From: Streptomyces spororaveus
GTDB taxonomy: Bacteria; Actinomycetota; Actinomycetes; Streptomycetales; Streptomycetaceae
DNA length: 64,000 nt
Reading direction: 5' to 3'
NCBI RefSeq assembly: GCF_016755875.1
Contig: NZ_BNED01000005.1
Location: forward strand, 806,001-870,000
The position numbers and the translations under genes were made by a program. The notes beneath the pieces are model-generated. The model was not told the origin of the DNA, did no database searches, and saw nothing but the letters and a program-made list of their open reading frames with translations. Below, piece by piece: positions 1 through 9,200 of this stretch; positions within the stretch are counted from its first letter, which is position 1, and every line of letters begins with the position of its first letter.

Positions 1-1
1 C

Positions 2-187
2 TGTACCTCGTACGACGACGAAACCGAGGCCGTCACCGAGTTCCAACGGCTCTACTCCGTAGCCGTCCGACCCGGCCCCGCCCTGCTCGCCGACCTCGAA
101 CAGGCCGTCCGCCGGCTCCTCGGGGGCACGATCCCGTCCACCTCCGAGGAGACCTCCGCGCCCGCGGTCGAGGCTCCGATCGCGTAG
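2..187 (+). CDS. C-terminal fragment of a hypothetical protein (cut by window start)
   Basis: An open frame enters from the left edge and ends at TAG 185-187, giving the last 61 residues of a protein. The tail is acidic and Ala/Pro-rich at its end, after an amphipathic helix around LLADLEQAVRRLL. I do not recognise a family. The following broken gene starts 31 bases downstream on the same strand in the same frame register, so the two could once have formed one transcription unit. No start is visible. Confidence 0.5.
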   Translation, partial: CTSYDDETEAVTEFQRLYSVAVRPGPALLADLEQAVRRLLGGTIPSTSEETSAPAVEAPIA

Positions 188-217
188 CCCGGCGAGCAGG
201 AGGCTTTCCTCTCCTCC

Positions 218-830
218 ATGTTCGACGAGGAGCGCCAGTGGGAGAGGTACCGCCCCTTCGACGAGACGACCATCGCCTCCCACGAATCCCTGAGCGTACG
301 AGTCGAGTTCGACCACGAAGCGCGCCACCGAACCGACGTAGCCTGGACGATCGCCGAGTACGACGGCTCGGTCGGCGAGCGCCTCTGGCACGCCACCCTC
401 ACCGCCGGCACCCCCGTCCCCCTCATCCACACGATCCTGCAGCACCTCGACGCCCCCCGCTCACCACTGCGGGCCACCCGGACGACGTCCTTCGCGACGC
501 GGCCTGGCACCCGGCGAGCCACCCCGCCCGCGCCACCTGGACGACGCCGGACCGGAGCATCGTCTTCGAGTCCACACCACACGCCGTGGCGGACCGATGG
601 ACGCTGTACTGCGGAGAAGACCTCGACCGGGCGGCGTGGAGCATCCGGCTGTCCTACGGGTTCCCCACGATCTCGTGGCCCAGCTCGTCGCCGACGCCGC
701 CGAACTGTTTCCGTCACCCGCACGGCCGAGCCCGAAGCCGCTTCCGGCGCCCGTCCGCGGGTTCCCGCAACCGTGCCCGCCCAGCGCGTCCGCGGTCGGT
801 AACCGGCCCCGGACAACACGCCTAGGGGCT
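218..830 (+). pseudogene. broken DUF317-like gene (two frameshifts)
   Basis: The first reading frame encodes a plausible N-terminus (MFDEERQWERYRPFDETT then a segment with GERLWHATLTAGTPVPLI). Near position 455 the homology-like text moves to another frame (GHPDDVLRDAAWHPASHPA, then a Trp/Tyr-rich stretch WTLYCGEDLDRAAWSIRLSYG). Near 655 it moves to a third frame (VPHDLVAQLVADAAELFP). Read in series these resemble the Streptomyces DUF317 family, whose members carry W-x-A-x-F/L-T-x-x-TP and a closing helix. No single frame covers the whole, so I call it inactivated by two indels. The family assignment is from memory of the family style and is moderate; the frame switching is seen directly. Confidence 0.5.
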
Positions 831-913
831 GCTGTTCACGATCTCCGCGTCAGCCGCGAGGCCGTGTGGGTGCTGCGGCGTCGACGCCGATCACGGCCGC
901 TCCTGTACCGCTG

Positions 914-1354
914 TCAGCCCGGTAGCGGGTGACATCCCGGACATGCCGCATCGCCCTCGGGCCACACGGCGTATACCCACTCGCACCTGGAACACATCAC
1001 GATGTGAACGTAGTTGCAGGGGCACATGTCGTCAGTGCACGACGGCTGGCCAGGGCAGACGTACGGCTCCCGCGCAGGCGCCGGACGTCGCAGTCGCTCT
1101 GCTGGAGTCAGGGTCTCCAGGTAGGCGATGTAGTCCGGACGCTCCCGTGCCGGGCATCCCTCCGGGCAGGGGCCCGAGACCCACGAGTCGTGCCCGGGGA
1201 TCGGGTCGTCCTCCTCGCAGCGGGGAGCCACCCACGGGTCCCAGACGGGAAGGTTGTACGAGCGGCGCAGGGCCTTGGCGGCTTCGGTGTACGACTCTCC
1301 GGTGGTCGCCTGGCGGCGGCGTACGGGGCCCTTACGGGCGTGGTCAGCGGGCAT
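914..1354 (-). CDS. hypothetical Cys-rich protein with C-terminal zinc-ribbon-like motif
   Basis: A protein of 146 residues. I chose ATG at 1354 because GGAG lies 7 bases upstream; the longer frame has a basic, low-complexity extension. The N-terminal half is basic (MPADHARKGPVRRRQATTGE). The C-terminal half holds clustered cysteines (CPGQPSCTDDMCPCN, then CSRCEWVYAVWPEGDAACPGC), which suggests one or two structural zinc sites of the CxxC...CxxC type. No enzyme motif is visible. Small Cys-rich proteins of this kind are frequent in Streptomyces arms and plasmids. Function unknown. Confidence 0.6.
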   Translation of the reverse strand: MPADHARKGPVRRRQATTGESYTEAAKALRRSYNLPVWDPWVAPRCEEDDPIPGHDSWVSGPCPEGCPARERPDYIAYLETLTPAERLRRPAPAREPYVCPGQPSCTDDMCPCNYVHIVMCSRCEWVYAVWPEGDAACPGCHPLPG

Positions 1355-1573
1355 GGCAACTCCAGGGCATCCAGACGGGGATCTGAATGCGCTGGCGCCG
1401 AGCACCTTGTCCAAGCGCGTCAGCGGAACCGACCACGCGGGCCTGCGCAGGGCCCACCCCGCCAACTCGCAGGGCGTGCCGAGCCTAGCAGCCCCCGGGC
1501 GCCCCGAAGGGCGTCATCACTCGTACGAGGGACAGGGTGGCGGGCCAGCCTGTCCCTCAGCCACGATGCCCGA

Positions 1574-1900
1574 ATGCAGGATGACGAACCGCTGGAGGAG
1601 TGGGCTCGCCGACGCGACGCACGCCAGGCCGCCTCGAAGGGCAAGCGGCGTGCGGTGCCGCTCGGCGAGGGCCCCCACCGCGGGGCCCACGTCGACCCCG
1701 GCGCGCCACGAGCGATCGAGGAGTGGACCGGCACGGACTGGACGGTGATCGGCATCGTCGAGAGCCTTGCCGCCGCGCAGGCCCTCTTGTACCCGCCGCC
1801 GCCCGTGCAGGAGAAGCCTGCCGAGTGGGACCGGCCCGCGATGGGCAGGGGGCAAGGTCGGCACCGAAAGCCGACCTCGGCGGAGGAGCGGGAGCGGTAA
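1574..1900 (+). CDS. DUF6087-like small protein
   Basis: A protein of 108 residues beginning MQDDEPLEEWARRRDARQ, followed by KRRAVPLGEGPHRGAHVDP, an IEEWTGTDWTVIGIVESLAAAQ segment and a basic tail GRGQGRHRKP. The order of conserved blocks (acidic start, R-rich helix, GPHRG, W-x-x-VG, GRHRKP) matches what I remember of the Streptomyces DUF6087 family. The open frame extends much further upstream, but ATG 1574 gives the family-like N-terminus; no strong ribosome binding site is seen before it. Hydrophilic, with no membrane segment. Function unknown. Confidence 0.6.
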   Translation: MQDDEPLEEWARRRDARQAASKGKRRAVPLGEGPHRGAHVDPGAPRAIEEWTGTDWTVIGIVESLAAAQALLYPPPPVQEKPAEWDRPAMGRGQGRHRKPTSAEERER

Positions 1901-2005
1901 GCGGCACAGCGCCCAGGCGCAAGGGGGTGTGATCGCGAACTGGCCCAGCCGGGCGGTACCTTCAAGGGGCTCGGTATGGGATTCGGGGGCAGGGGAGGGG
2001 ACAGC

Positions 2006-2356
2006 ATGTCGACGGACAATATGTCGATGGGCAAGCGGGTGTTGCGCGAGATTGGCATGGTGGCAAGAGACGCGGCCAAGGAGAGCGTGCTGGCCACTTA
2101 CCGCCAGGAGTACGAACTCGGCTTCGACGATGCCGCTCAGACCTGCCTGGGCGTCCTGTCGGAAGCCGCAGACGAGCTGCGGGCAAAGATGAAGTCCGGG
2201 AACTTGTCCAAGCAAGAGCAGCCGCTGCTCGCGCGGCTGGAAGAGCTGAAGGAGGAGATGGGCGAACGGCTCCAGAGCGCCTGGGAAGCGGAGCCTGCGG
2301 GAGAAGCCTTGCCGCAGCCGTCCGTCAGCCGCCGCCAGCAAAATCGGCTGCCCTGA
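2006..2356 (+). CDS. hypothetical helical protein
   Basis: A protein of 116 residues. The start ATG 2006 is set by the strong purine run AGGGGAGGGG ending 5 bases before it; an ATG 30 bases upstream has none. The sequence is almost entirely predicted helix, with a central AAQTCLGVLSEAADELRAKM and an acidic coiled-coil-like stretch LLARLEELKEEMGERLQSAW, ending in a basic Pro/Arg tail. No catalytic motif or membrane segment. The stop lies 3 bases from the end of the convergent lipoprotein gene. Function unknown. Confidence 0.6.
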   Translation: MSTDNMSMGKRVLREIGMVARDAAKESVLATYRQEYELGFDDAAQTCLGVLSEAADELRAKMKSGNLSKQEQPLLARLEELKEEMGERLQSAWEAEPAGEALPQPSVSRRQQNRLP

Positions 2357-2359
2357 TGG

Positions 2360-2752
2360 TTACTTCCGAGGGTCGGCCCCGTACGTCACGACGTCGGGCA
2401 CACCGAGGACCATGCCGGTGATGCAGCCCTTGTTCCAGGCTTCGCGCTCGTCGCCGTCCAGGCCGTCGGGCATCTCGTCTGCGCACTCCCGCTGTCCCAC
2501 GGAGACGGGATATCGGGTGTCGGGGCCGCCAGGGCGGGTGCACATGTCCTGCCGGGCGGCCACCTCCCCGCCGGTCGTGCAGTACGTGAAGTTGGTGTCG
2601 ATGACGCGCTTCGCGTAGTCCGTCGCTGTCTGCTCGCCGAACCGATAGCCGTCCCAGTACCTCGCGGTCTTGTCCTCCTCAGTGGTGCAGCCGGCGAGCA
2701 CGAGAGCGGCGAGGGCGAGCGGTACGAAGGTGCGTCGCATGCGCCGGAGCAT
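2360..2752 (-). CDS. small secreted lipoprotein
   Basis: A 130-residue precursor with a classical lipoprotein signal: basic MLRRMRRT, hydrophobic FVPLALAALVLA, lipobox LAGC. The mature part is hydrophilic, contains several Cys (YCTTGGEVAARQDMC, RECADEM, KGCITGMV) that could form disulfides outside the cell, and two similar G-x4-A segments. An alternative start is the second Met at 2740. Predicted to be exported and tethered to the outer face of the membrane. Function not recognisable. Confidence 0.75.
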   Translation of the reverse strand: MLRRMRRTFVPLALAALVLAGCTTEEDKTARYWDGYRFGEQTATDYAKRVIDTNFTYCTTGGEVAARQDMCTRPGGPDTRYPVSVGQRECADEMPDGLDGDEREAWNKGCITGMVLGVPDVVTYGADPRK

Positions 2753-2947
2753 ACGAGAAGAGCAGCGCGCGCTTCCTGCCCCGCACCCCAGCGCCCCCGC
2801 CGGCAGTCGTGCCCGACCGCACCAAGGCGGCGGAGGAGAGGCAGTCGCTGCTCGCGATCGCCACCGCCCACCCGCTCAGCGGTCCCGGCATCGCTGAGCA
2901 GACCGGTCGCCTCGCCTCCCAGCGCGACGGTGCCGGTCTCGAACAAC

Positions 2948-2984
2948 AGCGGGCCCGCACGTACCAAGTACGTGCGGGCCCGCT
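2948..2984 (-). terminator. 17-bp perfect hairpin terminator
   Basis: Arms 2948-2964 and 2968-2984 are perfectly complementary over 17 bp with a 3-base loop. The hairpin lies about 30 bases past the stop of the minus-strand gene ending at 3014. There is no clear U-run, as is usual for Streptomyces terminators. Confidence 0.85.
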
Positions 2985-3013
2985 TGCTGAAGAGATCAGA
3001 CCTTCCATGCCGG

Positions 3014-3637
3014 TCAGATCTGCAGGATCAGCGTCTCCACCTGATCGAGCGACGTCACGCTGGTCCGGGCCGCGTCCCGCGCCTTCGACAACTTCTCCAT
3101 CCACTCGATCCGCTGATCGGCCGGCAGCGGATCTTCTCCGATCTGGGCCCGCAGACGGCGTGCCTCCTCAAAGTCCGTCATCAGCGTGTGGGCGGAGTCC
3201 ACGGCCCGCTGGTAACTCCCCTCGACGAGCTCGACACGGGCGGGCAGCTGCTGCCGCAGCGCGTCCAGCTGGTCTCGGGGGTCGACCCGCACCTCCTCGC
3301 GGGAGGTGCCGCCGTCGCCGGCACCAGCACTGTTCCCGGTGCCCATGGAAGTGCTGGCGTCTCCTCCGGCCAAGGCCGGGCGGCCGAGCTCCACGGGGAA
3401 CATCTCGACGAACCACACCTTGTCGGCGACGTAGGCGGTGGGCCGGCCCTCGATGTCCGGGGCGATCACCATGCCCGCGGTGATCGGCGTCCGGTCCTTC
3501 TCGCTCCCGTGCTGCTCGCCGTAGCAGACCAGGGGCGTGCCGTCCTGCGCCTCGGGCGGCTGCGTCGCGTCGTCGCCGGCCCCCACTTCCCGCACGATCG
3601 CCTCGGCTGTCTGCCTCACCGCGGGAGACAGTCCCAC
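3014..3637 (-). CDS. hypothetical protein with C-terminal helical bundle
   Basis: A 207-residue protein from a GTG at 3637. Residues about 1-90 look globular (LVCYGEQHGSEKDRTPITAGMVIAPDIEGRPTAYVADKVWFVEMFPVE). A Gly/Ser/Thr linker follows near 95-112, then long charged helices to the end. No signal peptide or membrane segment. The gene is followed by a strong hairpin terminator. I do not recognise the family; start uncertain. Confidence 0.55.
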   Translation of the reverse strand: MGLSPAVRQTAEAIVREVGAGDDATQPPEAQDGTPLVCYGEQHGSEKDRTPITAGMVIAPDIEGRPTAYVADKVWFVEMFPVELGRPALAGGDASTSMGTGNSAGAGDGGTSREEVRVDPRDQLDALRQQLPARVELVEGSYQRAVDSAHTLMTDFEEARRLRAQIGEDPLPADQRIEWMEKLSKARDAARTSVTSLDQVETLILQI

Positions 3638-3894
3638 AAGGCCTGCTTTTCCACTGCCAAGAACACCCTATGCCCCAGCAGGCTGCGCTGACATGTCGCC
3701 CCGCTGGGTGTTCCTTTGGACGAGGCAGGCGGGCACCGTTCCGGCTGGGGCCCGCTCAGCGTGGTCATGCACAGATCCTGCGCTCGTGCGAGAACAGCCG
3801 AACTCGGCAACGCTGCTGAAGGTCCCTACCCGGACCAGGGGTTACTCCGGAGAAGGTTTGCGCCAGATACGACCTTGATCGGATCCTCGGGCTC

Positions 3895-4476
3895 TCAGTA
3901 GGAGTTGCGGGAGACCTTGATCAGGTTGCACTCGATCTTGTCACCGGACTTCGCGGACCTGGCCACGTCGAAGGCCAGGGCCCCCGCGTTGTCGTCCGTG
4001 TACTTCTGGCCGGGTGCGAGGTTCTGACCAGTGGAAAAGATGTCGCTCTTCTTCTCGCCGTTGACGGTGATCTCGCCCTCGGCGAGGTAGTTGAACCGAC
4101 GGTCACCGCTGTTGATGTACTCGATCTTGAGGTCGAGTTCCTTGACCCCGTACTCGCCGGCCTTCACCTTGCAGGACGTGACCTTCACGTCCTTGGTGAT
4201 ATCCGGCTCGTCGACCTTCGAGCTGCCGCTGCCCCGGGCAGCACCGTCAGGAGCGACGGCTGCGGAGTCGTGGTTCTTGTCGAGCTCCTTGCCTGCGTCG
4301 CTTGCGGCCTTGGTGAACAACAGCCCACAGCCGCCGATCAGAATCAGACCGAGGACAGTGGGGATACCGCATCCCAGCGCCACCTTGAGACCCGTGCTCA
4401 TGCCCTGCTTCGGCGGGGGCTGGTACCCGGCCGGCTGGTGCGGATTGCCGTGACCGGACTGCGGCTGCGATGACAT
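3895..4476 (-). CDS. membrane-anchored extracellular protein
   Basis: A 193-residue protein. A Pro/Gln-rich cytoplasmic N-tail (to about residue 27) precedes one hydrophobic helix (LKVALGCGIPTVLGLILIGGCGLLF, about 29-54), then an acidic spacer and a beta-rich domain from about 95 (VTSCKVKAGEYGVKELDLKIEYINSGDRRFNYLAEGEITVNG). The C-terminal domain resembles FxLYD/DUF4352-type immunoglobulin-like modules that sit outside the Streptomyces membrane, with two Cys possibly bridged. The gene stands alone. Function unknown; topology is inference. Confidence 0.7.
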   Translation of the reverse strand: MSSQPQSGHGNPHQPAGYQPPPKQGMSTGLKVALGCGIPTVLGLILIGGCGLLFTKAASDAGKELDKNHDSAAVAPDGAARGSGSSKVDEPDITKDVKVTSCKVKAGEYGVKELDLKIEYINSGDRRFNYLAEGEITVNGEKKSDIFSTGQNLAPGQKYTDDNAGALAFDVARSAKSGDKIECNLIKVSRNSY

Positions 4477-4782
4477 GGAACAACTCCTGGGGGTCTGCGT
4501 GAGCAGCGCTCAAGTACGAGGCAGGTGGCCTGAGCCGGCCGGTGCGTGAGGGCGAAAACGAACTTCAAGCCGCCGGGCTCGGAGCGCGAGGACGCGGAAC
4601 CGTCGAGGTACGGGATACCCGCGCATCTTGGACCGCCTCGAAGCCAGGTGGATACAACAGCCCAACGCCCCTGGCTCAGGCCGGTTACCGGCAACACGCC
4701 CAACGAAGCCTCCGAGATCCACAATGGCCAGATCTCACACCACGTGGCCGGTCCTGCATCCGATGACCCGCAGGCTGGGGCG
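4477..4782. other. intergenic stretch without recognised feature
   Basis: About 300 bases between the membrane-anchored protein gene and the MFS relic. Only short frames without family features are seen; it presumably holds the promoter of the minus-strand gene that starts at 4476. Confidence 0.4.
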
Positions 4783-5013
4783 CTAGCTCATCCCCGTACC
4801 GGCCAAGATCCGCCGTCCAGACACCGGCGAAGGGGCCATCGGTCCGGTCCCGAGCACCCACAGAGCCGCCAGCGCGCTGGCCACGACCACGACGTGCCAG
4901 TCGATCGACAGGACGAGCACGCCGGGGATCATGCCGAGGGCCGCGGCCGACAAGGCCCACCCGATCCGTCCGGCGTCGAGGGCGAGGTCATCTCCAAGGT
5001 CCGCGGAGGCCGC
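4783..5013 (-). pseudogene. relic of an MFS transporter
   Basis: The minus-strand frame ending at 4783 contains two hydrophobic helices. One is typical of an MFS N-terminus (LALDAGRIGWALSAAALGMIPGVL); it joins directly to a later-type helix (WHVVVVASALAALWVLGTG). The usual cytoplasmic loop motif and some ten further helices are missing. I read it as an internally deleted, truncated remnant; no start signal is apparent. It lies between the LuxR-type regulator and an intergenic stretch and has no intact partner nearby. Confidence 0.45.
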
Positions 5014-5098
5014 CACGCGCGGACCGTGCTGGGAGCACAGCCAACCCGGCGGTGGGTGTGTCCTGCGCTGCAAACGTCGGCCTGCCGACGCTTGCCGG

Positions 5099-6097
5099 TC
5101 ACGTTCGCGGCGGTACCGCCCAGCCGTTCCGTACCGCGTAGGCGCCGAGCTGCATCCGGCTGCGGACTCCGGCCATGTCCATCAGGTGACGCAGGCGCCG
5201 GTGCAGCGTGCGTGGTGACAGACCGAGTTGTGCCGCGGCCGTCGGGTCCGTCAGGCCGGCCAGGAGCAGTCCGAGGATCCTGCGGTCGAGCTCGGTCGGG
5301 CCTTGCGGACCGACCTCGACGGTGGTTTCGGTCTCTCCACCGGTGGCTGAGAGCGCGAGCGGGTGGGCGGTGCGCCATACCGTCTCGAACAGGGCGTCCA
5401 GCGCGTCCAGCAGGCCGCTGCGGTGCAGCAGCACGGCGCCGGGCTCCCCGTCCGGTGTGACCGCGAGGGGGACGAGGCCGAGGTCGGCATCGGCCAGCAC
5501 GAGCTTCATCGGCAGCTCGTCGGCAACACGGAGCTGCACGCCCTTGCCCAGTGAATCGATCGCGTCGTCGACGATGCCCGGTTCGGCCAGCACGGCCCTG
5601 TCCAGCACCGCCCGGAACTGCACGCCGCGGCCGATGGCCACGGGCTCAGCCGTGTTCTCGTCGGGCGGCAGGGCGACGAACGGTGCGGTGATGAAGGACC
5701 GGACCTGCGCGCGGGCTGCCTGCTGCACCTGAAGGAAGCGGTGGCGGATGGCGTCGGCGCCCGTGACGACCTCGATCAGATCGTCGATGCTGCTCCCGGT
5801 CATCGCCGCCCGGTGCTCCTCGGCGAAGGTCACCAGGGCGTGTTCGGCCATACGCAGCCCGTCCCGGCGCTGGCTGATGAGAGCGCCGAGAGCCATGGCC
5901 GGCGGCGCGGCGGTAAACCGGTCGTCCGCCGACCTCGTCACCAGCCCCCACCCCACAAGACGGGACAGAGCCTTGTCGACGTGGGCGTACGGGAGGGCGA
6001 CCTCGTCGCTCAGCAGGATCGCGGTGGAGTTCGGCCGTCCGAGCAGCGCCCGGTAGACACGCTCGTCATCGGGTTCGAGGCCCAGAACATCCAGCAT
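5099..6097 (-). CDS. LuxR-family regulator with TrmB-like N-terminal domain
   Basis: A 332-residue regulator; ATG 6097 is preceded by a purine run GGAAGGGAG. Residues 1-70 form a winged-helix TrmB-like module (DDERVYRALLGRPNSTAILLSDEVALPYAHVDKALSRLVGWGLV). The middle (about 95-240) resembles the sensor part of the same Streptomyces family (IDDLIEVVTGADAIRHRF). Residues about 270-325 are a LuxR-type helix-turn-helix (LDRRILGLLLAGLTDPTAAAQLGLSPRTLHRRLRHLM). Such proteins are often located beside subtilisin-like protease genes, as here, where the protease lies 137 bases upstream on the same strand. It may regulate the protease, but no binding site has been shown. Confidence 0.8.
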   Translation of the reverse strand: MLDVLGLEPDDERVYRALLGRPNSTAILLSDEVALPYAHVDKALSRLVGWGLVTRSADDRFTAAPPAMALGALISQRRDGLRMAEHALVTFAEEHRAAMTGSSIDDLIEVVTGADAIRHRFLQVQQAARAQVRSFITAPFVALPPDENTAEPVAIGRGVQFRAVLDRAVLAEPGIVDDAIDSLGKGVQLRVADELPMKLVLADADLGLVPLAVTPDGEPGAVLLHRSGLLDALDALFETVWRTAHPLALSATGGETETTVEVGPQGPTELDRRILGLLLAGLTDPTAAAQLGLSPRTLHRRLRHLMDMAGVRSRMQLGAYAVRNGWAVPPRT

Positions 6098-6193
6098 CGG
6101 CGACCGACTCCCTTCCGCTTGCCGCAGCGGGGAGAGTATCCGCCATGGTGGCAGACCCTGAATAGTCCCTGCTGGGAGCCGGTGCGAGGGGAA

Positions 6194-6223
6194 GGGCCCC
6201 GGGGAGTCACCGCCCCGGGGCCC
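6194..6223 (-). terminator. 11-bp GC hairpin terminator
   Basis: Arms 6194-6204 and 6213-6223 pair perfectly (GGGCCCCGGGG with CCCCGGGGCCC) around an 8-base loop. The hairpin starts 12 bases after the stop of the minus-strand protease gene and separates it from the regulator gene. Confidence 0.8.
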
Positions 6224-6234
6224 GACAGCGCGGT

Positions 6235-9200
6235 TCATCGCAGGCCGTACGCCCGGATGATCTCGTTCCTGACGCTGAAGCCGCTGTCCGTCTCGGCGCT
6301 CGCGCGCACCGAGATGAAGCCGCCGGGCTTCTTGGCGGTCCTGAACGAACCGGTCCAGCGGCCGTGTGCGCCCTTGGCCACGGTCACCTTCTGCCAAGTC
6401 GCGCCGTCGTCGTACGAGACGTCCAGTTTCACCGACTTGACGGTGCCCGGGACCGTGCCGACGCCCATTGACACCGGCTTGAGCGCGATCTCCTGGGTCG
6501 CGTTGGCCTTGATGTCGCCGTGCAGGTCCGACTCCAGCGCGTAGTCCAGGTTCAGCACCGGGAACGGCTCGAAGAAGTCCGAGACGACGGTGTCGGACAT
6601 GAACGTCCATTCAGTGTGGGTGCGCGTCGACAGTCGGAAGAGGTCACCGGGCCGCTCGGCGTCGAGGACGGCGCGGTAGGGCAGGTTGCCCCCCGGGACC
6701 TCCACCCACTGCATGTCCGTGCTGTGCGGGTTGTCGTGGATCAGCCTGTCGCCCTGGAAGACCTGCAGGTGGGTCGGCGTCTCGCCCCACTGCAGGAAGC
6801 CGCCCAGCCGCATGGTGTCGCTGGAGGAGGCCCACGCCTGCACGTTCCAGGTCATGTGGTTCTGCCAGCGGGAGTTGTACACGCCGAAGGACTCGCTCTG
6901 GGCGGGCCGGGTCGCCGGAGCGAACCAGTCCAGCCGGGTGGTGCTGCCCTTGGCGTACGTGTTGTCGCCCGACACCATCACCCACGGCAGGGCCGTGTCG
7001 ACGCCCTGGGCGTGGAACTCCCTCCAGACCTGGCCCGGGGTCACCCACTCGATGCGGGTGCCCGGGTGCCACTCGCGCTCGGGGAAGTTGACCGACGGGC
7101 TGAGAGTGAAGTCGGACCGGTAGCCCTCCGCCGACCGGCCGTCCGTCGCCGAGAAGTAGCGGGCGTCGATCCGGGCGAGGTCGTCCTTGGCCGGCTTGTA
7201 GACCAGGGCCCGGTCCGGAACCCGGCCGGGGTACTCCCGGGTCAGGTCGTAGACGAACGGCGTGTACTCGGTCTGCTCCACGGTCAGCTTGTGGCTGCCG
7301 GCCTTGGCCATCGCGACAAGGGCCGTGCCCGCCTCGCGGTGCACGGTGGCGACCGGGATGTTCGATTCGCCGACGTACTCCATCAGCCCGCCGACACCGT
7401 CGTTGACCACGATCAGCGCCTTCGCACCGGCCGCGACCGCGGCCTCGGTGCGCTCCTGGGGCGAGACCCCGTCGCTGCGGTCGATGACGACGACCTTGCC
7501 CCTGGCCTTGACCTTCTTGTACGCGGCCGTCGCGCCGTTGCCCGCGTAGACGGCGTCCAGCGTGTCGCGGGCGGTGCCCAGGGCGCTGCCCGCCTGTACC
7601 AGTGCATCGAATGGGAGCCGGCCGCCCGGCGTGCTCAGGCCGAGCTGCGGCTGGCCCTTGCGCCAGCGGGTGGTCAGCATGAACTCGCCCTGTTTCATCG
7701 GCTCCGTCGGCGCGACGTAGACGTCGTCGTACATCGGCGGCAGAACATACGCGCTGCGGTAGTCCGTGAACGGGTCGAGGCCCTTGTAGTGGACGTTGAA
7801 GTCGACCTTGCGCTGTCGGTCCTCGGTGCGCTGCGGCGCCTCGGTCTGTAGCAGGCGCGCTTTGCTCGCGTCCAGCACCACGTCCGCGGAGCGGTCCCTG
7901 AGTACGGTCTCCGGGTCGACCAGCACGGCCAGACCCGAGCGGTCGGCCTTCTCGCCCGCCACGTCCAGGTATCCCGCGGCGGTGTACGTACCGGGTGCCA
8001 TGCGCATGGTGGTCGAGCCGTCGACGTAGAGCGACCAGGGCCAGAAGTCGCCGGCCTGGTTGACCGTGACCCAGCCGGCGGCGGGCTTGCCGTCCCGGCC
8101 GACCAGCTTGATGTTCAGGTCGTAGCGCTCCTCCTCCTTGAGCAGCGCCACGGACGTGCGGGTCACCGGCTGCCCGGTGGCGGCGTCGGTGGCCGTTACG
8201 TGGCCGACGTGCCGGCCGGCGGCCGCTGCTTTCGGGTCGCCGGTCACCGGGACGGCGGCCGTGCCGCCTGCCGGGACGGTCACCCTCGTGGCTCCCAGCG
8301 TGAACGGGCCGCCGCCGGTCACCGCCAGGTTCAGGATGATGTCGGCGGAACCGGTGTTGGTGAAGGTCAGATCCTTGGTCACGGCGGCGTCGCTCGGCTC
8401 GTGCGGCCATGTGTGGTTGCCGAAGAAGAGTGATCCCGTGCCGCGGACCGTGGTGCGCACGGCGGCGGCCACGTCGACACGACCGGTGCCGACCTCGTAC
8501 GGCGAGTACCCGCCGTCCAGGCCCTTCGCGGTGCTCATCAGGTGTTCCTTGAGCTGCGCGCCGGTCCAGTCCGGGTGCTGCTGGGCCAGGATGGCCGCCG
8601 CGCCTACCACGTGCGGGGTGGCCATCGACGTGCCGCTGAGGGTGCGGTACGGGCCCTCGCCACCGCCGGTCATCTCCTGCGAGCGGGCCGCGGTGATGTC
8701 CACGCCGGGCGCCGCGATGTCCGGCTTCATACCGCCGGAGTGGGCGAGCGGGCCGGTGCTGGAGAAGGACGCGAGCCGGTCCTGCTTGTCCGTGGCGGCC
8801 ACGGTCAGCGCGGAGGCGGCCGCGCCCGGGGCGGAGATGCTCTCCGGGCCGGAGTTGCCAGCGGCTATGACGAACAGCGTGCCGTACTGCGCGGACAGTG
8901 CGTCCACCGTCTGCGACATGGGGTCGCTGCCGTCCGTCGGGTAGGAGTCGCCGAGGCTCATGTTGACGACGTCCGCACCGGACTCCGCGGCCCACTGCAT
9001 GCCGGCCATGACCCAGGAGTCCTGGCCGGAGCCCTCCGTACCACCGAGGACCTTGCCGACGAACAGGTCGGCGCCGGGGGCGACGCCCTTGTTGGCACCC
9101 CCGGAGGCGGCGCCCGAACCGACGATCGTGCCGGCGACATGGGTGCCGTGCCCGTTGACGTCGGTGACTGCCTCACCCGGCACGAAGCTCGCCGTGCCGT

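Noticed and set aside
6520..7851. Long plus-strand frame opposite the protease gene
   Set aside because: It is the shadow of the S8 protease coding sequence: high-GC DNA gives long antisense frames, and it has no start signal or domain.
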